Shown piece after piece: positions 27,817 to 35,674 of a stretch of 64,000 bases of DNA. The notes under the pieces are model-generated. The model saw only the letters and a list, made by a program, of their open reading frames with translations, was not told where the DNA came from and searched no databases. The DNA is taken from positions 186,001 through 250,000 of the forward strand of contig CAVYPM010000017.1 in assembly GCA_963770375.1 (NCBI GenBank), read 5' to 3'. A program made the translations under genes and the position numbers. Every line of letters starts with the position of its first letter. Positions within the stretch are counted from its first letter, which is position 1. The stretch comes from DASVBE01 sp963770375. GTDB taxonomy: Bacteria > Actinomycetota > Actinomycetes > Streptosporangiales > Streptosporangiaceae.

Positions 27817-28902
27817 ATGGTCGTGGTGATGGCCCCCGAGGCCACCCAGCAGGACGTCGACGCCATCGTGGATCTGGTGCGGGCGGCCGGCGGGGACGCG
27901 TTCGTCAGCCGGGGCGTGTCCCGGACGATCATCGGCCTGGTCGGGGACGTCGGCTCGTTCGGGCCGCTGAACCTTCGCAGCCGCCCGGGTGTTCTCGACG
28001 TTATGCGGATCTCGGTGCCGTACAAGCTGGTCAGCCGCGAGCACCACCCGGACCGGTCGGTGATCTGGGTGGGCGGCGTGCCGATCGGGCCCGGCACGCT
28101 GACCGTGATCGCCGGGCCGTGCACGGTGGAGACCCCGGAGCAGACCCTCACCGCGGCCCGGATGGCGATGACGGCCGGCGCCTCGATCCTGCGCGGCGGC
28201 GCGTACAAGCCGCGCACCTCGCCGTACGCGTTCCAGGGCCTGGGCGAGGCCGGCCTGCGGATCCTGGCCGACGTGCGGGCCGAGACCGGGCTGCCGGTGG
28301 TCACCGAGGTCATCGACCCGGCCAGCGTGGACCTGGTCTGCGAGTACGCCGACATGCTGCAGGTCGGCACGCGCAGCATGCAGAACTTCGCGCTGCTCCA
28401 GGCGGTCGGCGCGGCGGGCAAGCCGGTGCTGCTCAAGCGCGGGATGAGCGCCACGATCGAGGAGTGGCTGATGGCCGCGGAGTACATCGCGCAGCGCGGC
28501 AACCTGGACATCGTGCTGTGCGAGCGGGGCATCCGCACGTTCGAGACCGCGACCCGCAACACGCTGGACATCAGCGCGGTCCCGGTCGCGCAGCGGCTGT
28601 CGCACCTGCCGGTGATCATCGACCCGTCGCACTCCGGCGGCCGTCGCGACCTGGTACTGCCGCTGTCCCGGGCCGCGGTCGCGGCCGGCGCCGACGGGAT
28701 CATCGTGGACGTGCACCCGGAGCCCGAGGTCGCACTGTGCGACGGCGACCAGGCGCTGGTCGACACCGACATCAGGGAACTGGCCGCGGCCATGCAGGCG
28801 CTGCCGCCGGTCATGGGCCGGTCCCTGGCCCCGGCGCCGCGGGCCAGTACCGTCACCGTGCCGCCGCAGCCCGAGCCCGAGCCCCCGCTCCCGGTGGGCT
28901 GA
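27817..28902 (+). CDS. aroF: 3-deoxy-7-phosphoheptulonate (DAHP) synthase, type I beta
   Basis: Condenses PEP with erythrose 4-phosphate to start aromatic synthesis. The 361 residues have an N-terminal ferredoxin-like regulatory domain (about 1-75), typical of type I beta enzymes. The catalytic barrel has VIAGPCTVET, RGGAYKPRTSPYAFQG, KRGMSATIEEWLMAAEY, CERGIRTFE, and DPSHSGGRRDLV. The start is set by AAGGAG before ATG 27817. The gene follows an aromatic leader peptide and terminator. The symbol could equally be aroG. Confidence 0.94.
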   Translation: MVVVMAPEATQQDVDAIVDLVRAAGGDAFVSRGVSRTIIGLVGDVGSFGPLNLRSRPGVLDVMRISVPYKLVSREHHPDRSVIWVGGVPIGPGTLTVIAGPCTVETPEQTLTAARMAMTAGASILRGGAYKPRTSPYAFQGLGEAGLRILADVRAETGLPVVTEVIDPASVDLVCEYADMLQVGTRSMQNFALLQAVGAAGKPVLLKRGMSATIEEWLMAAEYIAQRGNLDIVLCERGIRTFETATRNTLDISAVPVAQRLSHLPVIIDPSHSGGRRDLVLPLSRAAVAAGADGIIVDVHPEPEVALCDGDQALVDTDIRELAAAMQALPPVMGRSLAPAPRASTVTVPPQPEPEPPLPVG

Positions 28903-28904
28903 CC

Positions 28905-29327
28905 GTGCCCCGCCTGGCCGGCCCGGACGCGCGGGCGCTGTTCGCCGGGGCGCGCACCGCCACCCTGGGCAGCACCGGCGCGGACGGCCGGCCGCACCTG
29001 GTCCCCTGCGTCTTCGCGGTGGACGGCGACCAGGTGTACAGCGCGGTGGACGGCAAGCCGAAGTCCACCCGCCAGCTCAGGCGGCTGGCCAACATCGCGG
29101 CCCGCGCCGGGGTGTCCATGCTGGCCGACCACTACGACGAGGACTGGGCCCGGCTGTGGTGGGTCCGGGCGGACGGCGACGCGGCCATCGTCACCGGCAG
29201 GGCCGCGATGGCCGGCCCGCTGCGCCTGCTGGCCGCCCGCTACCCGCAGTACCGGGCCGACCCGCCGGCCGGCCCGGTTATCGCCATCACCGTCCACCAC
29301 TGGACCGGCTGGACGGCCGCCCCGTAG
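28905..29327 (+). CDS. PPOX-class F420-dependent oxidoreductase
   Basis: A 140-residue split beta-barrel flavin/F420 protein: TATLGSTGADGRPHLVPCVFAV, DGKPKSTRQLRRLANI and HYDEDWARLWWVRADG match the TIGR03668-type group. The cofactor is probably F420, the substrate unknown. GTG start 2 bp after the DAHP synthase stop, so probably cotranscribed. Confidence 0.85.
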   Translation: MPRLAGPDARALFAGARTATLGSTGADGRPHLVPCVFAVDGDQVYSAVDGKPKSTRQLRRLANIAARAGVSMLADHYDEDWARLWWVRADGDAAIVTGRAAMAGPLRLLAARYPQYRADPPAGPVIAITVHHWTGWTAAP

Positions 29328-29337
29328 TCTCGTGAAT

Positions 29338-29372
29338 CCGCCGGGCTCCGGCAGGCTACCGGGGCCCGGCGG
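29338..29372. terminator. Bidirectional hairpin
   Basis: CCGCCGGGC (29338-29346) pairs perfectly with GCCCGGCGG (29364-29372), between the convergent PPOX and DUF1707 genes. Confidence 0.6.
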
Positions 29373-29892
29373 ACCTCGGCGGGAGACCCGCCGCCGCCCG
29401 CCGCCGGTCGCTCCGCTGCTCCACGGAGCTGGCTACCCCGCACGCCATCAGGCCGAAGGCCATGATCACGGACGCGAAGGCCAGGGCCAGGAACGGCCGG
29501 GCCATGGCGTGCTGCGGATTCGGCCCGGGACCACCCGGATCGAAGTGGCCGGCGATCGCCACCATGCAGAACGCGAACACCAGGCAGCAGGCCGCCTGGG
29601 CGGACGCCCGGACCAGCGGGCGACGGCGCCGGGCCGGAGCGGCTGCACCGGCGGGAGCGCCAGTGCCGGCCGGGCGGCCCGCCCCGGCCGGCACAGGCGG
29701 CAGGTCGCCGGTGAGCACGGCCAGGTCGCCGCGGGTCCGCGCGGCCAGCGCCCGGCTGACCCGCGTGTCCAGCTCGTCCCTGGTCAGCATGCCCGCCACG
29801 AAAGCGTCCTGCAGCGTCGCGACCACCTGATCGCGGTCGGCATGCGACACCCGCAGCCAGCTATCACCCGCCAGGTCCCCTGGTCCGGCCAT
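29356..29892 (-). CDS. DUF1707 domain membrane protein
   Basis: A 178-residue protein. The N-terminal DUF1707 (LRVSHADRDQVVATLQDAFVAGMLTRDELDTRVSRAL pattern at about 13-46) is followed by a Pro/Ala/Arg linker and two predicted membrane helices (AACCLVFAFCMVAIAGHF, FLALAFASVIMAFGLMACGV). Function unknown. ATG 29892 is chosen over a GTG 15 bp upstream. Confidence 0.85.
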   Translation of the reverse strand: MAGPGDLAGDSWLRVSHADRDQVVATLQDAFVAGMLTRDELDTRVSRALAARTRGDLAVLTGDLPPVPAGAGRPAGTGAPAGAAAPARRRRPLVRASAQAACCLVFAFCMVAIAGHFDPGGPGPNPQHAMARPFLALAFASVIMAFGLMACGVASSVEQRSDRRRAAAGLPPRSAGPR

Positions 29893-29939
29893 GACCGGCA
29901 CCCCCACTCGCCAGTAGGAACCGAGCGTAACCCCGGTCG

Positions 29940-29972
29940 TCAGAGGCTGGCGACCTCAGAGGCTGGCGACTG
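29940..29972. repeat. 16-bp tandem duplication at the LLM gene end
   Basis: TCAGAGGCTGGCGAC occurs twice in direct succession around the stop of the F420-dependent oxidoreductase gene. Confidence 0.7.
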
Positions 29973-30828
29973 CCGGGATGACCTCGGAGCCGATGATCTC
30001 CAGCGGGGTGACGTCCCAGACGTTGGCGACCGCGCCGATCGCCGTCTCGAAGCCCATCTCGGCCAGGCGTCCCAGCTGGTCAACGATCTCCTGGCACTTC
30101 TCGCCCTTCTCGCCCGGGTCGAAGATGAAGTAGCAGGTCTTGCGGATGTCGTCGTAGTCCCGGCCCTCGGCCTCGCAGTGCTCCCGCAGAACGTCCAGCT
30201 TGCGGGCCAGGTCCGGGCCGGGGAACAGGTTGCAGGCCTGCGCGTAGCGGGCCACGAAGCGCAGCGTCTTACGCTCCCCGCCGCCGCCGATCATGATCGG
30301 CGGGTGCGGCCGGGTCAGCGGCTGCGGCCGGTTCAGCGGCCGGGCGAGCTGGTAGTGCTGCCCCTCGAACGGGGTCTCGTCGCCGCCCCACATCTGCAGG
30401 CAGATCTGCAGGGTCTCCTCCAGCCGCTCGAACCGCTCGGCCACCGGCGGGAACGGGATGCCAAGACCTTCGGACTCCTCCTGGTTCCAGGCTGCGCCGA
30501 TACCCAGCCAGGCCCGCCCGCCGGACAGCACGTCCAGGGTGCTGATGATCTTGGCGAGCACACCCGGATGCCGGTAGACGGTGCCGGTGACCAGCGTGAC
30601 CAGTTTGGCCCGCGAGGTGCAGGCGGCCACGTAGCCCAGCGTGGTGTAGGCCTCGAGCATGTCGTGCTCGGGCGGCCCGACCACGCCGATCTGCCAGAAA
30701 TGGTCCATCACGCTGATGAACCCGAAACCCGCGTCGTCGGCGGTCCGGGCCACGGTGGCCAGGTCGGCGCCCATCCGGGACGCCCCGCCGGGGTAGGTGA
30801 AGTCAGGTATCTGCAGGCCAACGTGCAC
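29956..30828 (-). CDS. LLM-class F420-dependent oxidoreductase
   Basis: A 290-residue luciferase-like TIM barrel that uses F420: MHVGLQIPDFTYPGG, SVMDHFWQIG, KLVTLVTGTVYRHPGVLAK, GRAWLGIGAAWNQEES, PPIMIGGGGERKTL. The substrate is unknown. Monocistronic, with a poor ribosome site but a clear family N-terminus. Confidence 0.92.
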   Translation of the reverse strand: MHVGLQIPDFTYPGGASRMGADLATVARTADDAGFGFISVMDHFWQIGVVGPPEHDMLEAYTTLGYVAACTSRAKLVTLVTGTVYRHPGVLAKIISTLDVLSGGRAWLGIGAAWNQEESEGLGIPFPPVAERFERLEETLQICLQMWGGDETPFEGQHYQLARPLNRPQPLTRPHPPIMIGGGGERKTLRFVARYAQACNLFPGPDLARKLDVLREHCEAEGRDYDDIRKTCYFIFDPGEKGEKCQEIVDQLGRLAEMGFETAIGAVANVWDVTPLEIIGSEVIPAVASL

Positions 30829-30950
30829 GTTAATGACCTTTCTTCAGGATTACGGTTGGCTCGACCTAATCACGCGACCAGCCGCCCGCCTGCCCCCGGG
30901 GGCCACCGGGCTAACCCGCGGCGGTCCTGGCCGGCCTGCCGCGGCCTGGC

Positions 30951-31736
30951 TCAGGCCCCATTGACGGCGCAGAGCAGCCGGTTCTCGCCGCGCTGCCAGA
31001 GGATGCCGATCTCGGCGAAGCCGGCCACCTGCAGCGCGGCGACGTGCGTGACCAGCCGCCCGGACGGCGAGCCGTGATGGTCGCTGCCGCCGAACCGCTT
31101 CTCCCGCTCGGCCAGCAGCGGCGCAAGCGCCGGCTCCGCGCCGACCGCCGCCCACCAGCCGTCCCAGGTCTCCGGGTGTCCGGCCGGAAACCGCCGTTCT
31201 TCCTCCCGCTCGATCAGCGCCCGGCCGAGCCGGGCCAGGGTCGGCGCGGTCTGCTCGTCCTCGGACAGGTGGTCGCCGTTCAGCAGCAGCCCGCCCGGCC
31301 GCAGCACGGTGGCCAGCTCGGCGTACATCGCGGCCAGCGCGCCGGGCGGCAGCCAGTGCAGCGCCGTGGTGCTCACCGCGGCGTCCACCGGGCGGTCCAG
31401 GCCCAGCCCGCCCGACCAGCCGGGCTGGCGCAGGTCGGCCTCGGCAAACCGGAGCCCGGACCGGTCCGGCCAGGCGACCCGGCCCAGGGCGAGCAGCAGC
31501 GGGTCGGCGTCCACCGCGACGACCGTCGCGGCGGGCAGCCGGTCGAGCAGCCGCACCGCCAGCGAGCCGGGCCCCGCGCCGAGGTCGAGCACCAGCGGGT
31601 CCGGCCTGCTGGTGCCCTCCTGCACCGCGTCGATCAGCGCGGTGAACCGCTCTTCCCGGTCCGGCAGGTAGCCGAGCTGCTGGCTGTCCCAGCGCGCGAC
31701 CCAGTCCAGCGCCGCGTCCCGGTCGAGTTCCGGCAT
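30951..31736 (-). CDS. Class I SAM-dependent methyltransferase
   Basis: A 261-residue Rossmann methyltransferase: SAM motif VLDLGAGPGSLAVRLL, acidic ribose-binding VVAVDADPLLL, and VSTTALHWLPPGALAAMYAEL, as in small-molecule or trans-aconitate-type methyltransferases. Substrate unknown. ATG 31736 has AGGAGGCAACG upstream. It is separated by 46 bp from the pfk stop. Confidence 0.88.
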   Translation of the reverse strand: MPELDRDAALDWVARWDSQQLGYLPDREERFTALIDAVQEGTSRPDPLVLDLGAGPGSLAVRLLDRLPAATVVAVDADPLLLALGRVAWPDRSGLRFAEADLRQPGWSGGLGLDRPVDAAVSTTALHWLPPGALAAMYAELATVLRPGGLLLNGDHLSEDEQTAPTLARLGRALIEREEERRFPAGHPETWDGWWAAVGAEPALAPLLAEREKRFGGSDHHGSPSGRLVTHVAALQVAGFAEIGILWQRGENRLLCAVNGA

Positions 31737-31782
31737 CGTTGCCTCCTCCTCGCCCGGCGCTGTCGGGCCTGACCAGCCTAGG

Positions 31783-32823
31783 TCAGCCGAACAGCACCTC
31801 AGCTTCGGCGTACCGCTCCTCCGGGACCAGCTTGAGCTCACGGGTGGCCTCGCCGAGCGGGACCCGCACGATGTTCGTCCCGGACAGCGCGACCATGATG
31901 CCGAAGTCGCCGTCGTGCACCGCGCTGATGGCCTGCAGGCCGTACCGGGTGGCGAGGACCCGGTCGAACGCGGTCGGCGTGCCGCCGCGCTGGATGTGGC
32001 CGAGCACCGTGCAGCGGGCCTCCTTGCCGGTCCGCTTCTCGATCTCGGCGGCCAGCATCTGGCCCACCCCGCCGAACCGCACGTGGCCGAACTCGTCCAG
32101 CTGCCCGGACGCGGTGATGTCGCCGTCGACCGGCCGGGCGCCCTCGGCCACGACCACGATCGGGGCGTACCGGGTCTCGAAGCGGTGCTCGACGTAGGCG
32201 CAGACCTTCTCCATGTCGAACGGCTTCTCCGGGATCAGGATCACGTTCGCGCCGCCGGCCATCCCGGCGTGCAGCGCGATCCAGCCCACGTTGCGGCCCA
32301 TCACCTCGACGATCAGCGCCCGGTGGTGGCTCTCCGCGGTGGTGTGCAGCCGGTCGATGGCCTCCATCGCGATGTTGACCGCGGTGTCGAAGCCGAACGT
32401 GTAGTCGGTGGCGCCCAGGTCGTTGTCGATCGTCTTGGGCACGCCGACGACGTTGACGCCCTCCTCGTGCAGCCGGGACGCGGCGCCGAGGGTGTCCTCG
32501 CCGCCGATCGCGATCAGCGCGTCGACGCCCAGGCCCTCCAGGTTGTCGCGGATCCGCTGGACGCCGGTGCGCCCGCCCGCGGTCGCCGACTCGGCCATCG
32601 GGTTGGTCCGCGACGAGCCGAGGATCGTCCCGCCGCGGGGCAGGATGCCGCGCACGGCCTGGATGTCCAGCGGCACCGTGTCGCCTTCCATGGGCCCGCG
32701 CCAGCCGTCACGGAAGCCGATGAACTCGTACCCGAACTCGGTCACACCGCGGCGCACAACGGCGCGGATGACCGCGTTCAGACCGGGGCAGTCGCCGCCT
32801 CCGGTCAGCACTCCCACTCGCAT
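31783..32823 (-). CDS. pfkA: 6-phosphofructokinase, probably pyrophosphate-dependent
   Basis: A 346-residue group III phosphofructokinase: GVLTGGGDCPGLNAVIRAVV, GFRDGWRGP, GVPKTIDNDLGATDYTFGFDTA, EVMGRNVGWIALHAGMAGGA. The nucleotide loop reads GGEDTLGAA (Asp at the position called 104, where ATP enzymes have Gly), and PKTIDND has Lys at 124. In this clade that pair marks PPi rather than ATP use, as in Amycolatopsis methanolica. ATG 32823 has GAGGGAG. The donor assignment is inferred from two residues. Confidence 0.92.
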   Translation of the reverse strand: MRVGVLTGGGDCPGLNAVIRAVVRRGVTEFGYEFIGFRDGWRGPMEGDTVPLDIQAVRGILPRGGTILGSSRTNPMAESATAGGRTGVQRIRDNLEGLGVDALIAIGGEDTLGAASRLHEEGVNVVGVPKTIDNDLGATDYTFGFDTAVNIAMEAIDRLHTTAESHHRALIVEVMGRNVGWIALHAGMAGGANVILIPEKPFDMEKVCAYVEHRFETRYAPIVVVAEGARPVDGDITASGQLDEFGHVRFGGVGQMLAAEIEKRTGKEARCTVLGHIQRGGTPTAFDRVLATRYGLQAISAVHDGDFGIMVALSGTNIVRVPLGEATRELKLVPEERYAEAEVLFG

Positions 32824-32917
32824 ACTGGGACTCCCTCTCGTGGTCTCGCCCGAAAGGGTAGCCGTCACGGGGCGGCCGCGGCCGGGGCTCGGCTCCCACG
32901 GCAGAAAAGTTCACCTG

Positions 32918-33628
32918 CTAAGCGCTTCTGGGAAGCTCCCGGTCGGTCTTGCCGCGGTCCTTGGTGCGCTTCGCGTACTGGTCCACGTACTCCTGACCGG
33001 CCAGCTTCATGATCGCGTACATGATCTCGTCGGTGACCGCGCGCAGCACGATCCGGTCGGTTTCCAGGCCGTAGTACCGGGAGAAGTCCAGCGGCTCGCC
33101 GAACCTGACCCCGGGCCGGACCGAGAGCCGCGGCCGGATCGAGCCCGGCGGCTGGAACTCGAACGTCCCGACCATCGCGCAGGGCACGACCGGGGCCCTG
33201 GCCTCCAGCGCCAGCCGCGCCACGCCGGTCTTCCCGCGGTACAGGCGGCCGTCAGGGCTGCGCGTGCCCTCGGGATAGATGCCCAGCACATCGCCCCTGG
33301 CCAGGACGCGCAGCCCGGTGCGCAGGGCCCGCTCGCTGGCCTCGCCGCCGGACCGGTCCACCGGAATCTGCCCGACACCACGGAAAAAAGCCTTGCTGAC
33401 CAGGCCCTTCAGACCGCGCCCGGTGAAATACTCGGACTTGGCGAGAAACACGACCTTCCGCGGGAGCGGCAACGGCGCGAAGAAGTGATCGGAGAACGAC
33501 AGGTGGTTGCTCGCGATGATGACCGGTCCCGTCCGGGGCACATTCTCCGCATGCTCCGCCCACGGGCGGAACAGGATCCGCAGCAGCGGGCCGAGGACCG
33601 CCTTCACCGCCCAGTAATACACGATCAC
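32918..33628 (-). CDS. plsC: 1-acyl-sn-glycerol-3-phosphate acyltransferase family
   Basis: A 236-residue PlsC-like membrane acyltransferase, making phosphatidic acid or acylating a related lipid. The catalytic NHLSFSD (NHx4D) is at about 42-48, FFRGVGQIPVDRSGG in the middle, and the glycerophosphate-binding YPEGTRSPDG at about 118-127. The GTG start at 33628 lacks a strong ribosome site. It is divergent from an esterase, across 188 bp containing a direct repeat. Confidence 0.9.
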   Translation of the reverse strand: MIVYYWAVKAVLGPLLRILFRPWAEHAENVPRTGPVIIASNHLSFSDHFFAPLPLPRKVVFLAKSEYFTGRGLKGLVSKAFFRGVGQIPVDRSGGEASERALRTGLRVLARGDVLGIYPEGTRSPDGRLYRGKTGVARLALEARAPVVPCAMVGTFEFQPPGSIRPRLSVRPGVRFGEPLDFSRYYGLETDRIVLRAVTDEIMYAIMKLAGQEYVDQYAKRTKDRGKTDRELPRSA

Positions 33629-33730
33629 ATGCTGCCACGCGGCGGCGCCGCTGCCGAGGGTCTTCCGCGGGCCGGATCGCCGTGGTGCTGGCCGGCCGCG
33701 CCGAAGCCGCCCGCGCCACGGCCGGGCCGG

Positions 33731-33783
33731 CCCCGCCAGGACGGCTGCTGGCCGTCCGCCCCCCGCCAGGACGGCTGCTGGCC
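33731..33783. repeat. 23-bp direct repeat upstream of the esterase
   Basis: CCCCGCCAGGACGGCTGCTG plus GCC occurs at 33731-33753 and 33761-33783, a 30-bp period, in the plsC/esterase divergent region. Confidence 0.75.
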
Positions 33784-33816
33784 AGCCGGGCCCAGGCCGG
33801 AGCAGCCGCCGCGGTC

Positions 33817-34629
33817 ATGGCGGTGACCCCGGGGGCGGAGCCGTTCCGCCACTCCGGCGGTCCGGTCGGCGTTCTGCTGTGCCACGGCTTCACCGGCAGC
33901 CCGCAGTCGCTGCGGCCGTGGGCGGAGTTCCTGGCCGCGGCCGGGCTGAGCGTGTCGCTGCCGCGGCTGCCCGGGCACGGCACCACCTGGCAGGAAATGA
34001 ACCGGACCCGGTGGGGTGACTGGTACGCCGAGGTGGACCGGGCGTTCCAGGAACTTCGCGCGGACGCCGAGGAGATCTTCGTGGCCGGCCTGTCCATGGG
34101 CGCGTGCCTGGCGCTGCGGCTGGCCGAGCAGCGCGGTTCCGCGGTCCGCGGGCTGGTGCTGGTGAACCCGTCGGTCACCGCGGACACCAAGCTGTTCCTG
34201 CTCGCCCCGGTCCTGAAGCTGGTCGTGAGTTCGCTCAAGGCGGTCGGCGACGACATCAAGAAGCCCGGCGTGACCGAAGGCGCCTACGACCGGACGCCAA
34301 CCAAGGCGGCCGCCTCGCTGCCCGGCCTGTGGAAGGCCACCCAGGCGCAGCTTGGCCAGGTCAGCGCTCCGGTACTGGTGTTCAAGAGCACCGAGGACCA
34401 CGTCGTCGGCCCGGCCAGCCTCGAGGTGCTGCGCCGGTCACTGCCCGCCGGGCAGCTCACCGTGCAAGATTGCCCAGATAGTTTTCATGTCGCAACCCTG
34501 GACAACGACGCGGAAGCCATCTTCACTGGCAGCCTGGAGTTCATTCATGAGCACAGTGCCATTGGCCAGCAGGATGGTAGCGGGGAGAGGGACGCAGATT
34601 GGCGGAGCGGGGACGGGCAGAGGACATGA
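33817..34629 (+). CDS. Alpha/beta hydrolase, carboxylesterase/lipase type
   Basis: A 270-residue Est30/monoacylglycerol-lipase-like hydrolase: oxyanion segment LLCHGFTGSPQSL, nucleophile Ser in GLSMGACLAL, Asp in KSTEDHVV and His in DSFHVATLDND form a full triad. It probably hydrolyses short esters or monoacylglycerol. ATG 33817 is chosen; the upstream frame crosses the 23-bp repeat. The stop overlaps the next gene's ATG (ATGA). Confidence 0.9.
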   Translation: MAVTPGAEPFRHSGGPVGVLLCHGFTGSPQSLRPWAEFLAAAGLSVSLPRLPGHGTTWQEMNRTRWGDWYAEVDRAFQELRADAEEIFVAGLSMGACLALRLAEQRGSAVRGLVLVNPSVTADTKLFLLAPVLKLVVSSLKAVGDDIKKPGVTEGAYDRTPTKAAASLPGLWKATQAQLGQVSAPVLVFKSTEDHVVGPASLEVLRRSLPAGQLTVQDCPDSFHVATLDNDAEAIFTGSLEFIHEHSAIGQQDGSGERDADWRSGDGQRT

Positions 34630-35468
34630 GCGGCGAGGACGCGGCCTGGCGTGACCTCGTCGCCCGGTTCGACCTGCCGGCCGCGCCAGCCGGCACCGAC
34701 CGGCCGTGGCCGGAGCGTGAGGATCTGCCGCCCGCCCGGCACAGCGACCCGCGCCGCTCGCCGGACTCGCCCGGGCCGCCCGAGCCCGAGCCCGGCCCGG
34801 CCACCGCCCAGGACACCCGTGACGACCGCCCGGGCCGGTGGACCACCTGGCCCGGGTCCGTGACCGATGACCTGGACGGCGGCACCGGCAGCACCGGGCG
34901 TCCAGGACCGGCCAGCCTCGGCGGGCTCAGCGGGTTCGGCGGCCAGGACAGTCCCGGCCAGGACAGTCTCGGCCAGGACAGTCCCGGCCAGGCTGGGCGC
35001 GGCCTGCACGCACGCGGCTTCGACGGGCGCGGTATCGATGAGGCCGGCCTTGGCCAGCGCAGCACCGAGGAACGCGGCCGGGACGGGCGCAGCCTGGACG
35101 GTGCCGACCCGGCCAGCGAGGGCCGGCGCCGGGTCGTGCGGCCGGCCAGTCCCCCACCGGTACCGGGACCGGCGTTCGCCGCGGACGCCATCCAGTCCGG
35201 CCGGTTCGACGAGGACGACGACGAGCACTACATCCCGCCGCCCCCGCCGCCGCTGCCCGCCCTGGACCCCGTCGCCAAGGGCGCCTGGACGGCCCTGTTC
35301 GGCGGCCCGGCGTTCCTCCTGGTCACCACCACGGCCGGGTGGTCCATGCCGGGGTGGGCCACGTTCGGCGCGGTGGCCGCGTTCATCGGCGGTTTCGCGG
35401 TGATCGTGGCCCGGATGGGCGACCGCCCGCCCCGCGACCCGGGCTCCGACGACGGCGCCGTCATCTAG
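34626..35468 (+). CDS. Conserved actinobacterial membrane protein with disordered N-terminus
   Basis: A 280-residue protein. The first 190 residues are Pro/Gly/Asp/Arg-rich and include GQDSPGQDSLGQDSPGQ from a 15-bp repeat. A conserved DEHYIPPPPPPLPALDP motif follows. Two membrane helices come next (WTALFGGPAFLLVTTTAGW, WATFGAVAAFIGGFAVIVA), then a short charged tail. Homologues sit near plsC/glucokinase loci in actinobacteria; the function is unknown. A TTG at 34599 with GGGAGAGG upstream is an alternative start. Confidence 0.8.
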   Translation: MSGEDAAWRDLVARFDLPAAPAGTDRPWPEREDLPPARHSDPRRSPDSPGPPEPEPGPATAQDTRDDRPGRWTTWPGSVTDDLDGGTGSTGRPGPASLGGLSGFGGQDSPGQDSLGQDSPGQAGRGLHARGFDGRGIDEAGLGQRSTEERGRDGRSLDGADPASEGRRRVVRPASPPPVPGPAFAADAIQSGRFDEDDDEHYIPPPPPPLPALDPVAKGAWTALFGGPAFLLVTTTAGWSMPGWATFGAVAAFIGGFAVIVARMGDRPPRDPGSDDGAVI

Positions 35469-35484
35469 CCCCAGCCGGGGCTAG
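35465..35484 (+). terminator. Terminator-like palindrome at the membrane-protein stop
   Basis: CTAGCCCC-AGCC-GGGGCTAG is a perfect 8-bp stem containing the stop codon. It abuts the palindromic repeat copy B. Confidence 0.55.
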
Positions 35485-35504
35485 CGAGCCAGCCAGCCGC
35501 CGGC

Positions 35505-35670
35505 GAAGCCGGCCATCTCGCGGGCGGCCGCGGCGCTGTTTTCCCGGCGAGCGGCCGGCGCTCCACCCGTTCGGTGAGCAGCGCTCGCCGGGAAGGCAGC
35601 GCGTATAGCGGCCTCCTGCGAGTCAGCAAGCACAGCAGCGCGCATAGCGGCCTCCCGCGAGCCAGCAAGC
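35505..35670. repeat. Dispersed palindromic repeat, copy B
   Basis: Same element as at 11838-11985, inverted. Paired segments are 35517-35524 with 35654-35661 (CTCGCGGG/CCCGCGAG) or with the nearer 35615-35622 (one wobble). Also paired are 35526-35531 with 35608-35613 (GGCCGC/GCGGCC), 35533-35538 with 35597-35602 (GCGCTG/CAGCGC), and 35541-35553 with 35582-35594 (13 bp perfect). The outer arm segment, about 39 bp, is tandemly duplicated. It lies between convergent genes. Confidence 0.85.
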
Positions 35671-35674
35671 ACAG

